A stretch of 40,345 bases of DNA, taken from the NCBI GenBank assembly GCA_021803245.1, contig JAJZLT010000033.1:1-40345 (forward strand). The letters are read 5' to 3'. This document shows, in pieces, positions 32,301 to 40,253 of the stretch. Position numbers and translations under genes: made by a program. The stretch's first letter is position 1; each line of letters starts with the position of its first letter. The notes beneath the pieces are model-generated. The model had not been told where the DNA came from, ran no database searches, and saw only the letters and a list, made by a program, of their open reading frames with translations. This DNA comes from Microcaldota archaeon. GTDB lineage: Archaea; Micrarchaeota; Micrarchaeia; Micrarchaeales; CABMGC01.

Positions 32301-33509
32301 CTATTTAGAAATATTATCTACGCCCTCCTTTACTCTATCTGTCTTGCTAAAGATGTCCTTTATCTTTTGCGATGTATCGGATGATTTTTTCTTTACTGAG
32401 CTTATCGCATCCTGTTTCTTGCCAAGGTCGCCTCCGGCGATGGAGCTTATCGCTCCAGCCTCCACTAGTATCTCATTCAGCGCTTTCTCCACAGCCTCCT
32501 TCTCCTTCGCTATCTCATCTATCTCTTTTTTCAAGTCGTTTATCTGTTCCATGAATTTGCCCAGTTCGCCAAACTTTGTGCGTTCCTGCCCGATAGTCTC
32601 ATTGATTTTATTAAATTCTTCAGCAGCGGCATTGTACATCGCAGTTATGCTGTTCTTGTTATCGGAAAGATCATGGGAGAGAGCCTGCTTCTCCTTTACA
32701 ATGGCATTCTTTATCTCGCCTGCCCTTTTGGTGTACTCTTGATAATCCTTCTGGTAGCCTGAGAAATATCTGCCCTGCTCCGAGACCAGCTCCTGGAGCT
32801 CCTTCCTCTGGCTCTTTATCATCTTTGCTACTTCGTATATCCTGTCTTTCTGCTCCCTGCTCTCGGCTTCGAATCTATTAAGTATATCCTTTACCTGTTT
32901 CTCAGAATCCGTTATTGCGCCAGTCATCTCCTGTATTATCTTTTTCGCCTCATTGTACTGCTGCTCTATCCCCACCGGAGTCGCATTTATCCTGTTGTCT
33001 AGAGTCTCGAGCTTGCCGTTCAGCTCCTCTTCCATCTTCTCTATCGCTTCCTTGCTCTGCCTGATCGAATTGAACTTCGACTTCACTTCTTCATCTACTC
33101 TTTTTATCCTCTCAAGGCCGTTTTTTACCTCCTTTCCGGTGCTCCTGTTAAATACTTGCTCTATATTGTTTATGGATTTGTTGAATTCCTGGAGCTTCCC
33201 CTCGAGCTGTTGCATTGCAGAGAGCTGACGCTTAGCGTCATTCTCAAGCGTGGTGCGCTGTACCTCTATCTTAGATTTTTCCGCGTTCATGTCCTCCTTG
33301 GACATCTGGCGCGGAGATACATACATCTTGCCGACTTTGTATGTAATCTTAATCATGTTGGCTTTTTCAAGTATGTTTGCCCAATCCTCTACAGTCTTCT
33401 CGCTTATTCCAAGGGCCATTGCAAGTGAAGCCCCACCTGTCTCTCCATGTTCATTAATATATTTTAAAAGGGCATCTATTCCAGTTACTATTTCACCAGA
33501 CGCCATCAT
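32301..33509 (-). CDS. Winged-helix plus long coiled-coil protein, first in the pilus operon
   Basis: A 402-residue soluble protein. Residues about 5-75 form a winged helix (VTGIDALLKYINEHGETGGASLAMALGISEKTVEDW..MIKITYKVGKMYVS). The remaining 320 residues are nearly all heptad-type coiled coil rich in Lys, Glu, Gln and Ile, ending in a KKKSSDTSQKIKDIF tail. It heads the operon of TadA and T2SSF genes, so a scaffold or assembly role is likelier than classical DNA regulation. A TATATA box at 33533-33538 (minus) lies about 26 bp before ATG 33507-33509, so I use that start; a TTG at 33524 is also open but would leave no room for the transcript start. Confidence 0.8.
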   Translation of the reverse strand: MMASGEIVTGIDALLKYINEHGETGGASLAMALGISEKTVEDWANILEKANMIKITYKVGKMYVSPRQMSKEDMNAEKSKIEVQRTTLENDAKRQLSAMQQLEGKLQEFNKSINNIEQVFNRSTGKEVKNGLERIKRVDEEVKSKFNSIRQSKEAIEKMEEELNGKLETLDNRINATPVGIEQQYNEAKKIIQEMTGAITDSEKQVKDILNRFEAESREQKDRIYEVAKMIKSQRKELQELVSEQGRYFSGYQKDYQEYTKRAGEIKNAIVKEKQALSHDLSDNKNSITAMYNAAAEEFNKINETIGQERTKFGELGKFMEQINDLKKEIDEIAKEKEAVEKALNEILVEAGAISSIAGGDLGKKQDAISSVKKKSSDTSQKIKDIFSKTDRVKEGVDNISK

Positions 33510-33532
33510 ATTTACCTGTGTCAAGTCATTAG

Positions 33533-33538
33533 TATATA
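33533..33538 (-). promoter_or_regulatory. TATA box of the pilus machinery operon
   Basis: TATATA on minus, about 26 bp before ATG 33509. This spacing predicts a leaderless transcript. The divergent ligase gene has its own AT-rich box (about 33547-33556) and AAGGGG before its ATG. Confidence 0.5.
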
Positions 33539-33590
33539 GAAAGAATAACTAAATAACTTTTCATAATCTAAAGACATAAAGGGGCATTAG

Positions 33591-35372
33591 ATGCTTTTCG
33601 AAGAAGCGGCAATCTATTACGAGAGACTTGAAGACACGTCATCAAGGCTGGCTATGGTGGAGATACTCCGCGAGCTGCTCGGGAAGGCCGAAAAAAAAGA
33701 GATGAAGCCGCTCATCTACATGACACAGGGTGCAATGGGGCCTCCGTTTGCAGGCATACAGCTTGGCATAGCAGAAAAGCTTGCAGAGCAAGCGATAGCC
33801 TACGCTTCGGGCTTCAGCAAGGAAGAGGTTGTGGCAAGCTTTCACAAAACAGGCGACCTAGGAGCAACAGCAGAAGAATTCAGAGAGAAGAGCAGGCTCA
33901 GGCGCATCGAGGAGAGAAAGTACGGGGTGGACGACGTTTTTCAGGCAATGCTCAAGATTGCAAAGACATCCGGCTCCGGCAGTCAGGAAGACAAGATCAA
34001 GCAGCTTGTGAATCTTCTTGCAGGATCCTCATCACTGAGTTCAAGATATATCATAAGGCTCGCGCTTGGCACACTGCGCCTTGGTGCAGGTGATGCAACT
34101 ATACTGGAGGCGCTCTCGCTTTACGCTACAGGCGAGAGGTCAGGAAAGCAGGCTCTGGAGAATGCATACAACATCTGTGGCGACCTCGGGAGAATAGGCG
34201 AGATCCTCGCAAATGAAGGCATGGAAGGTATAAAATCAGTAAAGGTCTCGCTCTTCAGCCCTGTGCGCCCTGCTCTGGCAGAGCGCCTTCCCACATCCGA
34301 AGAGATCCTCAAGCGCATGCGCGGCAGATGCGCTGTCGAGGCCAAGTACGACGGGCTGCGGGCGCAGGTCCATATAGACCGTAAGAATAAAAAGGTTGAG
34401 ATCTTCTCCAGGAACCTCGAGCGTCTTACGGAGATGTTTCCCGAGATAGCGAAGGCTGCGCTCTCTGAAATTCATGCCGAAGAAGCCATACTGGACGGCG
34501 AGGCAATAGCATTCAATGAAGCTACCGGCGAGTTCAGGCCGTTCCAGGAAACCATACAGAGAAAGAGGAAGCACGATATAGAAGCGAAGAGCATTGAGAT
34601 GCCTCTTCATCTCTTCGCATATGACGTAATGCTGGTGAATGGAAAGGACTGCCTTGGCATGCCGATGGACGAGCGGCGCAGGCTTCTAGAATCTTTGCTC
34701 AGCAAGAATGGTCTGATAAGGCCGTCAGACAGGATAATCGTTAATACACCCGGGGAGCTTGACGTTTATTTCGAAAAGGAAGTGGGCGATGGCCTCGAGG
34801 GAATAGTAGCCAAGGATCTCGACGCGCCATACATAGCAGGCGCAAGGAAGTTCAGCTGGATAAAGCTGAAGAGAAGCTACAAGGGAGAGCTTTCAGACAC
34901 TATAGATCTAACGATAGTCGGTTACTATCTTGGAAAAGGTTCGAGGGCAGAATTCGAGTTCGGAGGCCTGCTTGCGGCAGTCTACAATGAGAGGAGAGAC
35001 GTCTTCGAAACAATAACAAAGATAGGGACGGGCTTCACCGAGGAGCAGATGAAGTCGTTCAAGAAACTGCTTAGCAAGTCGAAGGTCAAGAATAAGCCGG
35101 CGCGTGTAGATTCCCTGATAGAACCTGATTTCTGGGTGGATCCCGAGTATGTGGTCACTGTGCGCGCAGACGAGATAACACGCTCTCCAATGCACACGTG
35201 TGGCCGGGAGGAGTCCGGCAGCAACGAAACAGGCTTCGCACTCAGGTTTCCCAGGATAACAAGCGACGGAGTAAGGGAGGACAAGAAGCCAGAGGACTCG
35301 ACAACAACCAAGGAGATAATGGAGCTCTACGCATCGCAGAAGAAGACAAAAGTGACAGTCCAGGGAGAATGA
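33591..35372 (+). CDS. lig: ATP-dependent DNA ligase
   Basis: The replicative and repair DNA ligase of archaea, 593 residues. The N-terminal DNA-binding domain (1-225) includes SSRYIIRLALGTLRLGAGDAT. The nucleotidyltransferase motif I is VEAKYDGLRAQVH with adenylated K252. Motif III SRNLERLTEMFPE, motif IIIa FAYDVML, motif IV EGIVAKDLDAPY and motif V SWIKLKRSY follow. The OB domain ends with the FPRI element (ALRFPRITSDGVREDK). An AAGGGG ribosome site precedes ATG 33591. It is divergent from the pilus operon and upstream of the ftsZ pair, with a separate promoter for ftsZ. Confidence 0.96.
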   Translation: MLFEEAAIYYERLEDTSSRLAMVEILRELLGKAEKKEMKPLIYMTQGAMGPPFAGIQLGIAEKLAEQAIAYASGFSKEEVVASFHKTGDLGATAEEFREKSRLRRIEERKYGVDDVFQAMLKIAKTSGSGSQEDKIKQLVNLLAGSSSLSSRYIIRLALGTLRLGAGDATILEALSLYATGERSGKQALENAYNICGDLGRIGEILANEGMEGIKSVKVSLFSPVRPALAERLPTSEEILKRMRGRCAVEAKYDGLRAQVHIDRKNKKVEIFSRNLERLTEMFPEIAKAALSEIHAEEAILDGEAIAFNEATGEFRPFQETIQRKRKHDIEAKSIEMPLHLFAYDVMLVNGKDCLGMPMDERRRLLESLLSKNGLIRPSDRIIVNTPGELDVYFEKEVGDGLEGIVAKDLDAPYIAGARKFSWIKLKRSYKGELSDTIDLTIVGYYLGKGSRAEFEFGGLLAAVYNERRDVFETITKIGTGFTEEQMKSFKKLLSKSKVKNKPARVDSLIEPDFWVDPEYVVTVRADEITRSPMHTCGREESGSNETGFALRFPRITSDGVREDKKPEDSTTTKEIMELYASQKKTKVTVQGE

Positions 35373-35421
35373 TGTCAGGCTCAGGCCGAAATCGGGTTTA
35401 AATATCATAATCTATTCAATG

Positions 35422-35499
35422 TATACTTTAGTATATAAATTAATACTTAAGTATAAGAATTCCACTATAATAAAACCTGACAAAAAGTATTTAAATATA
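35422..35499 (+). promoter_or_regulatory. ftsZ promoter with two spaced inverted repeats
   Basis: TATACT-TT-AGTATA (35422-35435) and ATACTTAAGTAT (35443-35454) are centred 20 bp apart, two helical turns. Downstream, TATTTAAATATA (35488-35499) is the likely TATA box, about 30 bp before ATG 35528. The repeats share an AGTAT half-site, so one dimeric regulator could occupy both and act on the cell-division operon. Confidence 0.5.
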
Positions 35500-35527
35500 G
35501 CTATAAATAGGATACACAGGCGATCAA

Positions 35528-36586
35528 ATGGTAGATTTTACAAGCGAATTGTTAGGGAAAACTAGCCAAGCTTCGGACAACAGCACCAACTTCAGTCCAC
35601 AGATAAAGATTGTGACAGTCGGCGTCGGCGGTGGAGGAAACAACACCGTAAACAGACTCACAAAGGTGGGCGTGAAAGGCACGGAGCTTGTGGCAGTGAA
35701 TACTGATGTGCAGCATTTCAAGATGCTAGATGACAGAATAAAGAAGGTCTTGATAGGCAAGAGCATAACGCGCGGTCTTGGCGCAGGAGGAGACCCGGAA
35801 GTGGGTGCCAAAGCCGCAGAAGTGGACAGGCAGGCACTTGAAGAGATACTTTATGGCGCACAACTTGTCTTCCTCTGCGCAGGAATGGGAGGAGGCAGCG
35901 GAACAGGCGCAATACCTGTAGTAGCACAGATAGCGAAGGAGCAGGGCGCTATTGTAGTTTCAATGGTAACGTATCCTTTCGATCTGGAAAGAGTCAGGAA
36001 GGTCAAGGCAGAGGAAGGTATACAGAAGCTGAGGAAGTACAGCGACAGCGTAATAATACTTGACAACAACAGGCTGGTAAAGCTTGTGCCGAATCTGCCA
36101 ATGAATGAAGCCTTTGCGGTTGCGGATGACATACTGGCAAAGGCAATAGGCGGCTTGGTCTGGACCATAACGCAGCCAAGCCTGATAAACATCGATTTTG
36201 CCGATGTAAGATCGATAATGGGCAGCGGCGATGTTGGTTTCATCTCGGTAGGAACTGGCAAGGGCAATGACAAAGTGACATCTGCAGCAGAGGCAGTTGT
36301 AAAGAACAAGCTGCTTGATGTTGATTTCGAGAATGCCAAGGGCGCACTTATACACATATCCGGAGCATCGGACTTGACGCTTGGAGACGCGATAAAAGCA
36401 GGCGAGCTTATAACAGAGCGCATGGATCCAAAGGCGAATGTGAAGTGGGGCGCAAGGATAATACCTGGATACGAAGGCCAGCTCGAAATAGTGGCTATAG
36501 TTACCGGAGTAAGCGGCTCAAGTATACTGGGCAAGTTTGAAGAGAGAAAGAAGTCTTCTACTTACGCGGATATAGAGATGATCTAA
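35528..36586 (+). CDS. ftsZ: Cell division protein FtsZ, first copy
   Basis: A 352-residue tubulin-like GTPase that forms the division ring. The nucleotide-binding elements are VGVGGGGNNTVNRL (31-44), the tubulin signature GGGSGTG (121-127) and TYPFDLE. The T7 synergy loop INIDFAD (220-226) is intact, so it should hydrolyse GTP on polymerisation. A variable N-terminal extension (1-25) precedes the fold, and the C-terminal tail is short (KFEERKKSSTYADIEMI). The stop is followed directly by the second ftsZ, so both are made from one mRNA. Confidence 0.97.
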   Translation: MVDFTSELLGKTSQASDNSTNFSPQIKIVTVGVGGGGNNTVNRLTKVGVKGTELVAVNTDVQHFKMLDDRIKKVLIGKSITRGLGAGGDPEVGAKAAEVDRQALEEILYGAQLVFLCAGMGGGSGTGAIPVVAQIAKEQGAIVVSMVTYPFDLERVRKVKAEEGIQKLRKYSDSVIILDNNRLVKLVPNLPMNEAFAVADDILAKAIGGLVWTITQPSLINIDFADVRSIMGSGDVGFISVGTGKGNDKVTSAAEAVVKNKLLDVDFENAKGALIHISGASDLTLGDAIKAGELITERMDPKANVKWGARIIPGYEGQLEIVAIVTGVSGSSILGKFEERKKSSTYADIEMI

Positions 36587-37606
36587 ATGGCCGATAGCTT
36601 CGATTACGATGCATTCGCACCTAAGGTGGCGGTTGTTGGTGTTGGAGGCCAGGGAAGCAACCTTGTAAACAGGCTGCACTCCAATGGCATAAAGAGCGCA
36701 GACACGATAGCCATGAACACAGATATAGGCCATCTGAATATAATACACGCAAATAAGAAGATCCTGCTGGGAAAGGAAATGACGCGCGGTCTTGGTGCAG
36801 GAGGCTTTCCAGAAGTCGCTGCAAAAGCGGCAGAGATGAGCAAATCAGAGATAGAAGCTTCGCTTCAGGGTTACAACCTCGTTTTCATAGCAGCCGGAAT
36901 GGGCGGTGGCACAGGAACTGGCGCTGCGCCAATAGTGGCGCAGGTAGCGAAGGAAATGGGCGCGACTGTAATAGCCACAGTGACATATCCATTCGGGCTC
37001 GAGAGGAGCAGGAAGCAGAAGGCCGAATGGGGCATCGAGCAGCTCAACAAGCAGGCTGATTCAGTCATAGTGGTTGAGAACGACAAGCTGCTCTCATATG
37101 TACCGAACCTTCCTATAGAAAAAGCGTTCGAACTTGTGGACAATGTTACCGGAAATGCAGTAAAAGGCATAGCCGACACAATCACGCTTCCAAGCCTGAT
37201 AAACCTTGACTTTGCCGACCTTGCCAACATTGTAAGGAACACAGGCACTGCAGTGATAAGCATAGGCGCAGGATATGGTTCCGATCGTGTGCAGCAGGCA
37301 ATAAAATCTACAAGGACGCATCCGTTGCTTACTGTTGACTATGACGGTGCAAAGGGCGCGCTGATTCACGTCGAAGGCGGATCGAATCTCACAATAAGCG
37401 AGGCAACTGCAATAGGAAATGGGATAACAGAAGGCCTGGAGGGAAATGCCAATGTAATCTTCGGCGCAAGAATGGTGCCTGAGCTGACAGATCAGATACG
37501 CGTGATGTCTGTCGTTACTGGTGTCAAGGCAAAATTCGGCGAAAAGCGCCAAGAGGAGAGGCATGGCCCTACTCTAAGGATGGAAAGCATGGGAAGGATC
37601 TGGTAG
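36587..37606 (+). CDS. ftsZ: Cell division protein FtsZ, second copy
   Basis: A 339-residue FtsZ paralogue. Motifs: VVGVGGQGSNLVNRL (16-30), GGGTGTG (106-112), TYPFGLE and T7 loop INLDFAD (205-211). It differs from the first copy in the N-terminus and in its tail (KRQEERHGPTLRMESMGRIW). Many archaea use two FtsZ proteins with distinct roles (FtsZ1 scaffold, FtsZ2 constriction); which is which here needs a tree. The gene starts with no gap after the first copy. A pyrimidine-rich T tract follows. Confidence 0.97.
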   Translation: MADSFDYDAFAPKVAVVGVGGQGSNLVNRLHSNGIKSADTIAMNTDIGHLNIIHANKKILLGKEMTRGLGAGGFPEVAAKAAEMSKSEIEASLQGYNLVFIAAGMGGGTGTGAAPIVAQVAKEMGATVIATVTYPFGLERSRKQKAEWGIEQLNKQADSVIVVENDKLLSYVPNLPIEKAFELVDNVTGNAVKGIADTITLPSLINLDFADLANIVRNTGTAVISIGAGYGSDRVQQAIKSTRTHPLLTVDYDGAKGALIHVEGGSNLTISEATAIGNGITEGLEGNANVIFGARMVPELTDQIRVMSVVTGVKAKFGEKRQEERHGPTLRMESMGRIW

Positions 37607-37613
37607 GTCCTTC

Positions 37614-37658
37614 ACTTTTCTTTTCTCCCTTTTTCTCTTTTTATTCTTTACTTTTTTC
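37614..37658 (+). terminator. T-rich terminator after the ftsZ pair
   Basis: From 8 nt after the ftsZ stop the plus strand is almost all T and C with several T4-T6 runs, the form of archaeal intrinsic terminators. No stem is needed or seen. Confidence 0.6.
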
Positions 37659-37706
37659 TGCTTCTCTGTCTCAGTAGACATTAATTTTAAGCTAGCCGGT
37701 CTCTGC

Positions 37707-38180
37707 CTATACCACATAACCTGTCTGGTTTACCATAACAAGACCATCATCGCCTAATGAAGCGTCAAAGCCGTAGCTGTCATCACTGAATGTAGTTTCT
37801 ACGATATACAGCTTATAGCCAGAATCAAGCAGTATAGTCTGATTTTGGCCGCTTCCCTGTATGGCTACCCTTATCTCTTCAGTTCCGTTTGAAAGGAAAT
37901 CAGAGGTCATGTTGAATCCGGTAAGCGCGGCCTTTGCCTCCTGGGAAAGGTTGCTGCCAGAGATCAGGTAGGCATACTGAAAATACGGGGTGCTTGAAAA
38001 GAGCACCTGAGAGGAGCTGCCGGTGTGCGAAGGCGTTATAGATGTTGTAACATATGCTGCATTGCTCCTGAACCCCGCTCCGTTCCCGCTCGCATGGCCG
38101 TAAAGCATAAATGCGGCCAAGCCTACAGCAAGCGCGGAAATTGCAGCATACAATATGGTGCGGTTATTCATCATAATCAT
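37707..38180 (-). CDS. Small membrane-anchored extracytoplasmic protein, unknown
   Basis: A 157-residue protein starting MIMMNNRTILYAAISALAVGLAAFM, an N-terminal signal anchor, then an exported domain with NLS, NMT, NGT and NQT sequons and no Cys. It ends DGLVMVNQTGYVV. The frame extends to 38270, but a TATA box (TTATATAAAG on minus, 38207-38216) lies about 30 bp before ATG 38178-38180, so the shorter form is taken. No family recognised. It is convergent with the ftsZ operon. Confidence 0.7.
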   Translation of the reverse strand: MIMMNNRTILYAAISALAVGLAAFMLYGHASGNGAGFRSNAAYVTTSITPSHTGSSSQVLFSSTPYFQYAYLISGSNLSQEAKAALTGFNMTSDFLSNGTEEIRVAIQGSGQNQTILLDSGYKLYIVETTFSDDSYGFDASLGDDGLVMVNQTGYVV

Positions 38181-38206
38181 CGATATAAGTTTATATTGAA
38201 ACGTAT

Positions 38207-38216
38207 CTTTATATAA
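38207..38216 (-). promoter_or_regulatory. TATA box of the anchored protein gene
   Basis: TTATATAAAG on the minus strand, 27-36 bp before ATG 38180. This supports a leaderless or nearly leaderless mRNA and the short start. Confidence 0.55.
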
Positions 38217-38300
38217 TGCGTTCGTAAAATCCATGCCACTAAGAGGAAGGATATAAGCCCACAGCCACATACATATAAACTCGGATGACGCAATAAATAT

Positions 38301-38378
38301 ATGGCCGTCATGAAATCTATTCCGAAATCCGTGCTTTTCAAGTGCAGGAGAATGTCAATGCATAGCAGCTTGTCTTAG
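38301..38378 (+). CDS. Possible 25-residue leaderless small ORF upstream of the zinc-ribbon gene
   Basis: MAVMKSIPKSVLFKCRRMSM is the start of a 25-codon frame ending in TAG 28 nt before the next likely ATG. A TATAAA box (38273-38278) stands about 25 bp before its ATG, so a leaderless transcript would begin here and read on into the zinc-ribbon gene in another frame. It may be a leader peptide, or only chance. Confidence 0.3.
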   Translation: MAVMKSIPKSVLFKCRRMSMHSSLS

Positions 38379-38406
38379 TGATAACTTGCCAATATTTTCA
38401 GAGGCT

Positions 38407-39186
38407 ATGGAAATAGAGATGAGGCCCTTCGAGAAGATAATAAAGCTCTGCCCTTTCTGCCTAAGGGACACGGAGCAGCAGGCATATTATGTACAGAATC
38501 CAAGCCTTGACCTGACAACTCACCGCCCCACAGTTCCTCCCATACTGGTCAAGGTAAGTGCCGAAGAAGACCATCTCTTTGGCTGGTATGTATTTTCAAC
38601 ATGCTCAACATGCGGCTACACTTACCGGGTGATGGGAGTGCCGAAGCTCAGACAAGGTGCAATACCATACGCAGGCGTTAAATCCGTTATTAAATATGCA
38701 TTGACCGGATGTGACCTATGCTACTACGCAAGCATGGACTGCAGGCTCGGCCGCGTTTTCATAAATCTTAGCAATGGGATGAAAGTATATCTTTGCGATA
38801 GGCATTCAAGAGGCGTGGAAGAGGAGAAGAAGATTACGGGCTCTTATTCTTCTTTAATAAACAAGCTTGGCAGGTGGCAAAAGCTGGGAGACACTTTCGG
38901 CGAAAGCATAACACTTGATAGTGGCAACGAAATAGCAATAAGAAATGCATCAGGCTCTGCCGAAGAGGTGCTGCTTAAGCTAAGCTCCGGAAGCATGGGA
39001 AAGGAGAGACTTATAGGCGAAGCTGCTGGTACAAAAGACAGGCTTGCGATCGAAGAGGATATAAGCTATATGCTGAGTGCAGGAATACTGGTCTCAAGCA
39101 GCTCCGGGCTGCTGGCAAAAAAGGAGCATCTTACTTTAACTGATAGAGGAAAAGCACTCGCAGGTTTTCTCAGAAGCAGGTACTGA
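38407..39186 (+). CDS. Zinc-ribbon and winged-helix protein, unknown function
   Basis: A 259-residue cytosolic protein with three CxxC pairs (C15/C18 in LCPFC, C66/C69 in STCSTCGYTYR, C102/C105 in GCDLC) plus C112 and C130/H133 (LCDRH), enough for two zinc sites. Residues about 175-259 look like a winged helix (EEVLLKLSSGSMGKERLIGE ... LTLTDRGKALAGFL). Such proteins bind nucleic acids. It ends 2 nt before the THUMP-FtsJ methyltransferase, so it may be an RNA-binding partner. A TTG at 38386 is also open; ATG 38407 or 38419 is more likely. Confidence 0.75.
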   Translation: MEIEMRPFEKIIKLCPFCLRDTEQQAYYVQNPSLDLTTHRPTVPPILVKVSAEEDHLFGWYVFSTCSTCGYTYRVMGVPKLRQGAIPYAGVKSVIKYALTGCDLCYYASMDCRLGRVFINLSNGMKVYLCDRHSRGVEEEKKITGSYSSLINKLGRWQKLGDTFGESITLDSGNEIAIRNASGSAEEVLLKLSSGSMGKERLIGEAAGTKDRLAIEEDISYMLSAGILVSSSSGLLAKKEHLTLTDRGKALAGFLRSRY

Positions 39187-39188
39187 AG

Positions 39189-40253
39189 ATGTCCAAATAC
39201 TTTGTCTTCACAAGCTACATCTTCAGGAAAAGCAGGCTTACTGAGCTCAGGTCGCTCTCCGCCTTTAAAATACTGGACAATTTTAACAATGTCTTTATAA
39301 TAGAAGCCGGGCGCGGTCTTGTCGAAAAGGCAAAGGAGGCAAATCTTATCTTCATATACAGCATATTCGAGGTCTGCGATGCAATAGAGCTGAGCAGCGA
39401 GGGATATCTTTACGAAATAGAATCATCGGTAAATAAGCTTGCGATAGATGTGGATGTACCAATGAAATACGAATGCTACGATGTAAACTCCAAGCGCGGA
39501 TACTCTGCCAAGGACGTGGAGGTAATGGTAGGTAGCAGGCTGGAAAATGAAGGTATTAAAATAAACATGGAGAAACCCGCGGCCATTGCATACTCGGTGC
39601 TGATAAATATGAAGTGCTACTCCGGCTATTCCCTTGTAGAAGGACTAATGAAGCCCTTCCTGAATCCGGAGCGCCATTACCTGAAAGCTTACTCCGGGAT
39701 AAGCAGGGCCGAGCTCAAACTGCGCGAAGCTCTTGACGAATTCGATATAGGCGGTAAGAGAGGCATGGCAATTGACATGGGCGCAGCGCCAGGCGGCTGG
39801 AGCAAGGTTCTCTATGATGAAGGTTTTAAGGTTCTGGCTATAGACCCTGCAGATCTGAATTACAGGAAACTGGGCGAGCGTGGTGTTGCTGTAAAGGAGG
39901 CAATAGAAGGCATAGACGCAGGAGAGACGCTGCTGAAATCGGAGAATCCGATTATCCTCCACATAAAATCAGGAACGACTAAGCTGCATAGCTTGGGAAT
40001 ACCTGGCAAGGCCTGCATTGTGGTAAACGACATGAACATCGAGGCAGCAGAGTCTGCAAGGAGCGTGCTCGAGCTTAAAGATTGCTTCGCCAAAGATTGC
40101 CTCTTGATAATGACGGTAAAGTGCATAACTAAAAATGCAGACAAATATCTTTCCATCACAAAGCGAATCTTGGAAGGCGATTTCAAAATACAATTCTGCC
40201 GTGTGCTCCCGTCCAACAGGCAGGAAATAACCCTCTTCGCAAGAAGGATATGA
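39189..40253 (+). CDS. RlmM-like THUMP-FtsJ RNA 2'-O-methyltransferase
   Basis: A 354-residue protein with an N-terminal part and THUMP-like region (about 60-160) and a C-terminal FtsJ/RrmJ methyltransferase. Motif I is AIDMGAAPGGWSKVL (194-208), with DP at 219-220. The K-D-K-E catalytic tetrad of ribose 2'-O-methyltransferases is present: K177 (SRAELKLREAL), D281 (VVNDMN), K311 (MTVKCI) and E346 (NRQEITLF). The layout resembles RlmM, which methylates C2498 of 23S rRNA in E. coli; the archaeal target may differ. It is probably cotranscribed with the zinc-ribbon gene. The last 92 bases of the window hold only a T-rich stretch and a short GGCTATTATAGCC hairpin (40308-40320). Confidence 0.88.
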   Translation: MSKYFVFTSYIFRKSRLTELRSLSAFKILDNFNNVFIIEAGRGLVEKAKEANLIFIYSIFEVCDAIELSSEGYLYEIESSVNKLAIDVDVPMKYECYDVNSKRGYSAKDVEVMVGSRLENEGIKINMEKPAAIAYSVLINMKCYSGYSLVEGLMKPFLNPERHYLKAYSGISRAELKLREALDEFDIGGKRGMAIDMGAAPGGWSKVLYDEGFKVLAIDPADLNYRKLGERGVAVKEAIEGIDAGETLLKSENPIILHIKSGTTKLHSLGIPGKACIVVNDMNIEAAESARSVLELKDCFAKDCLLIMTVKCITKNADKYLSITKRILEGDFKIQFCRVLPSNRQEITLFARRI

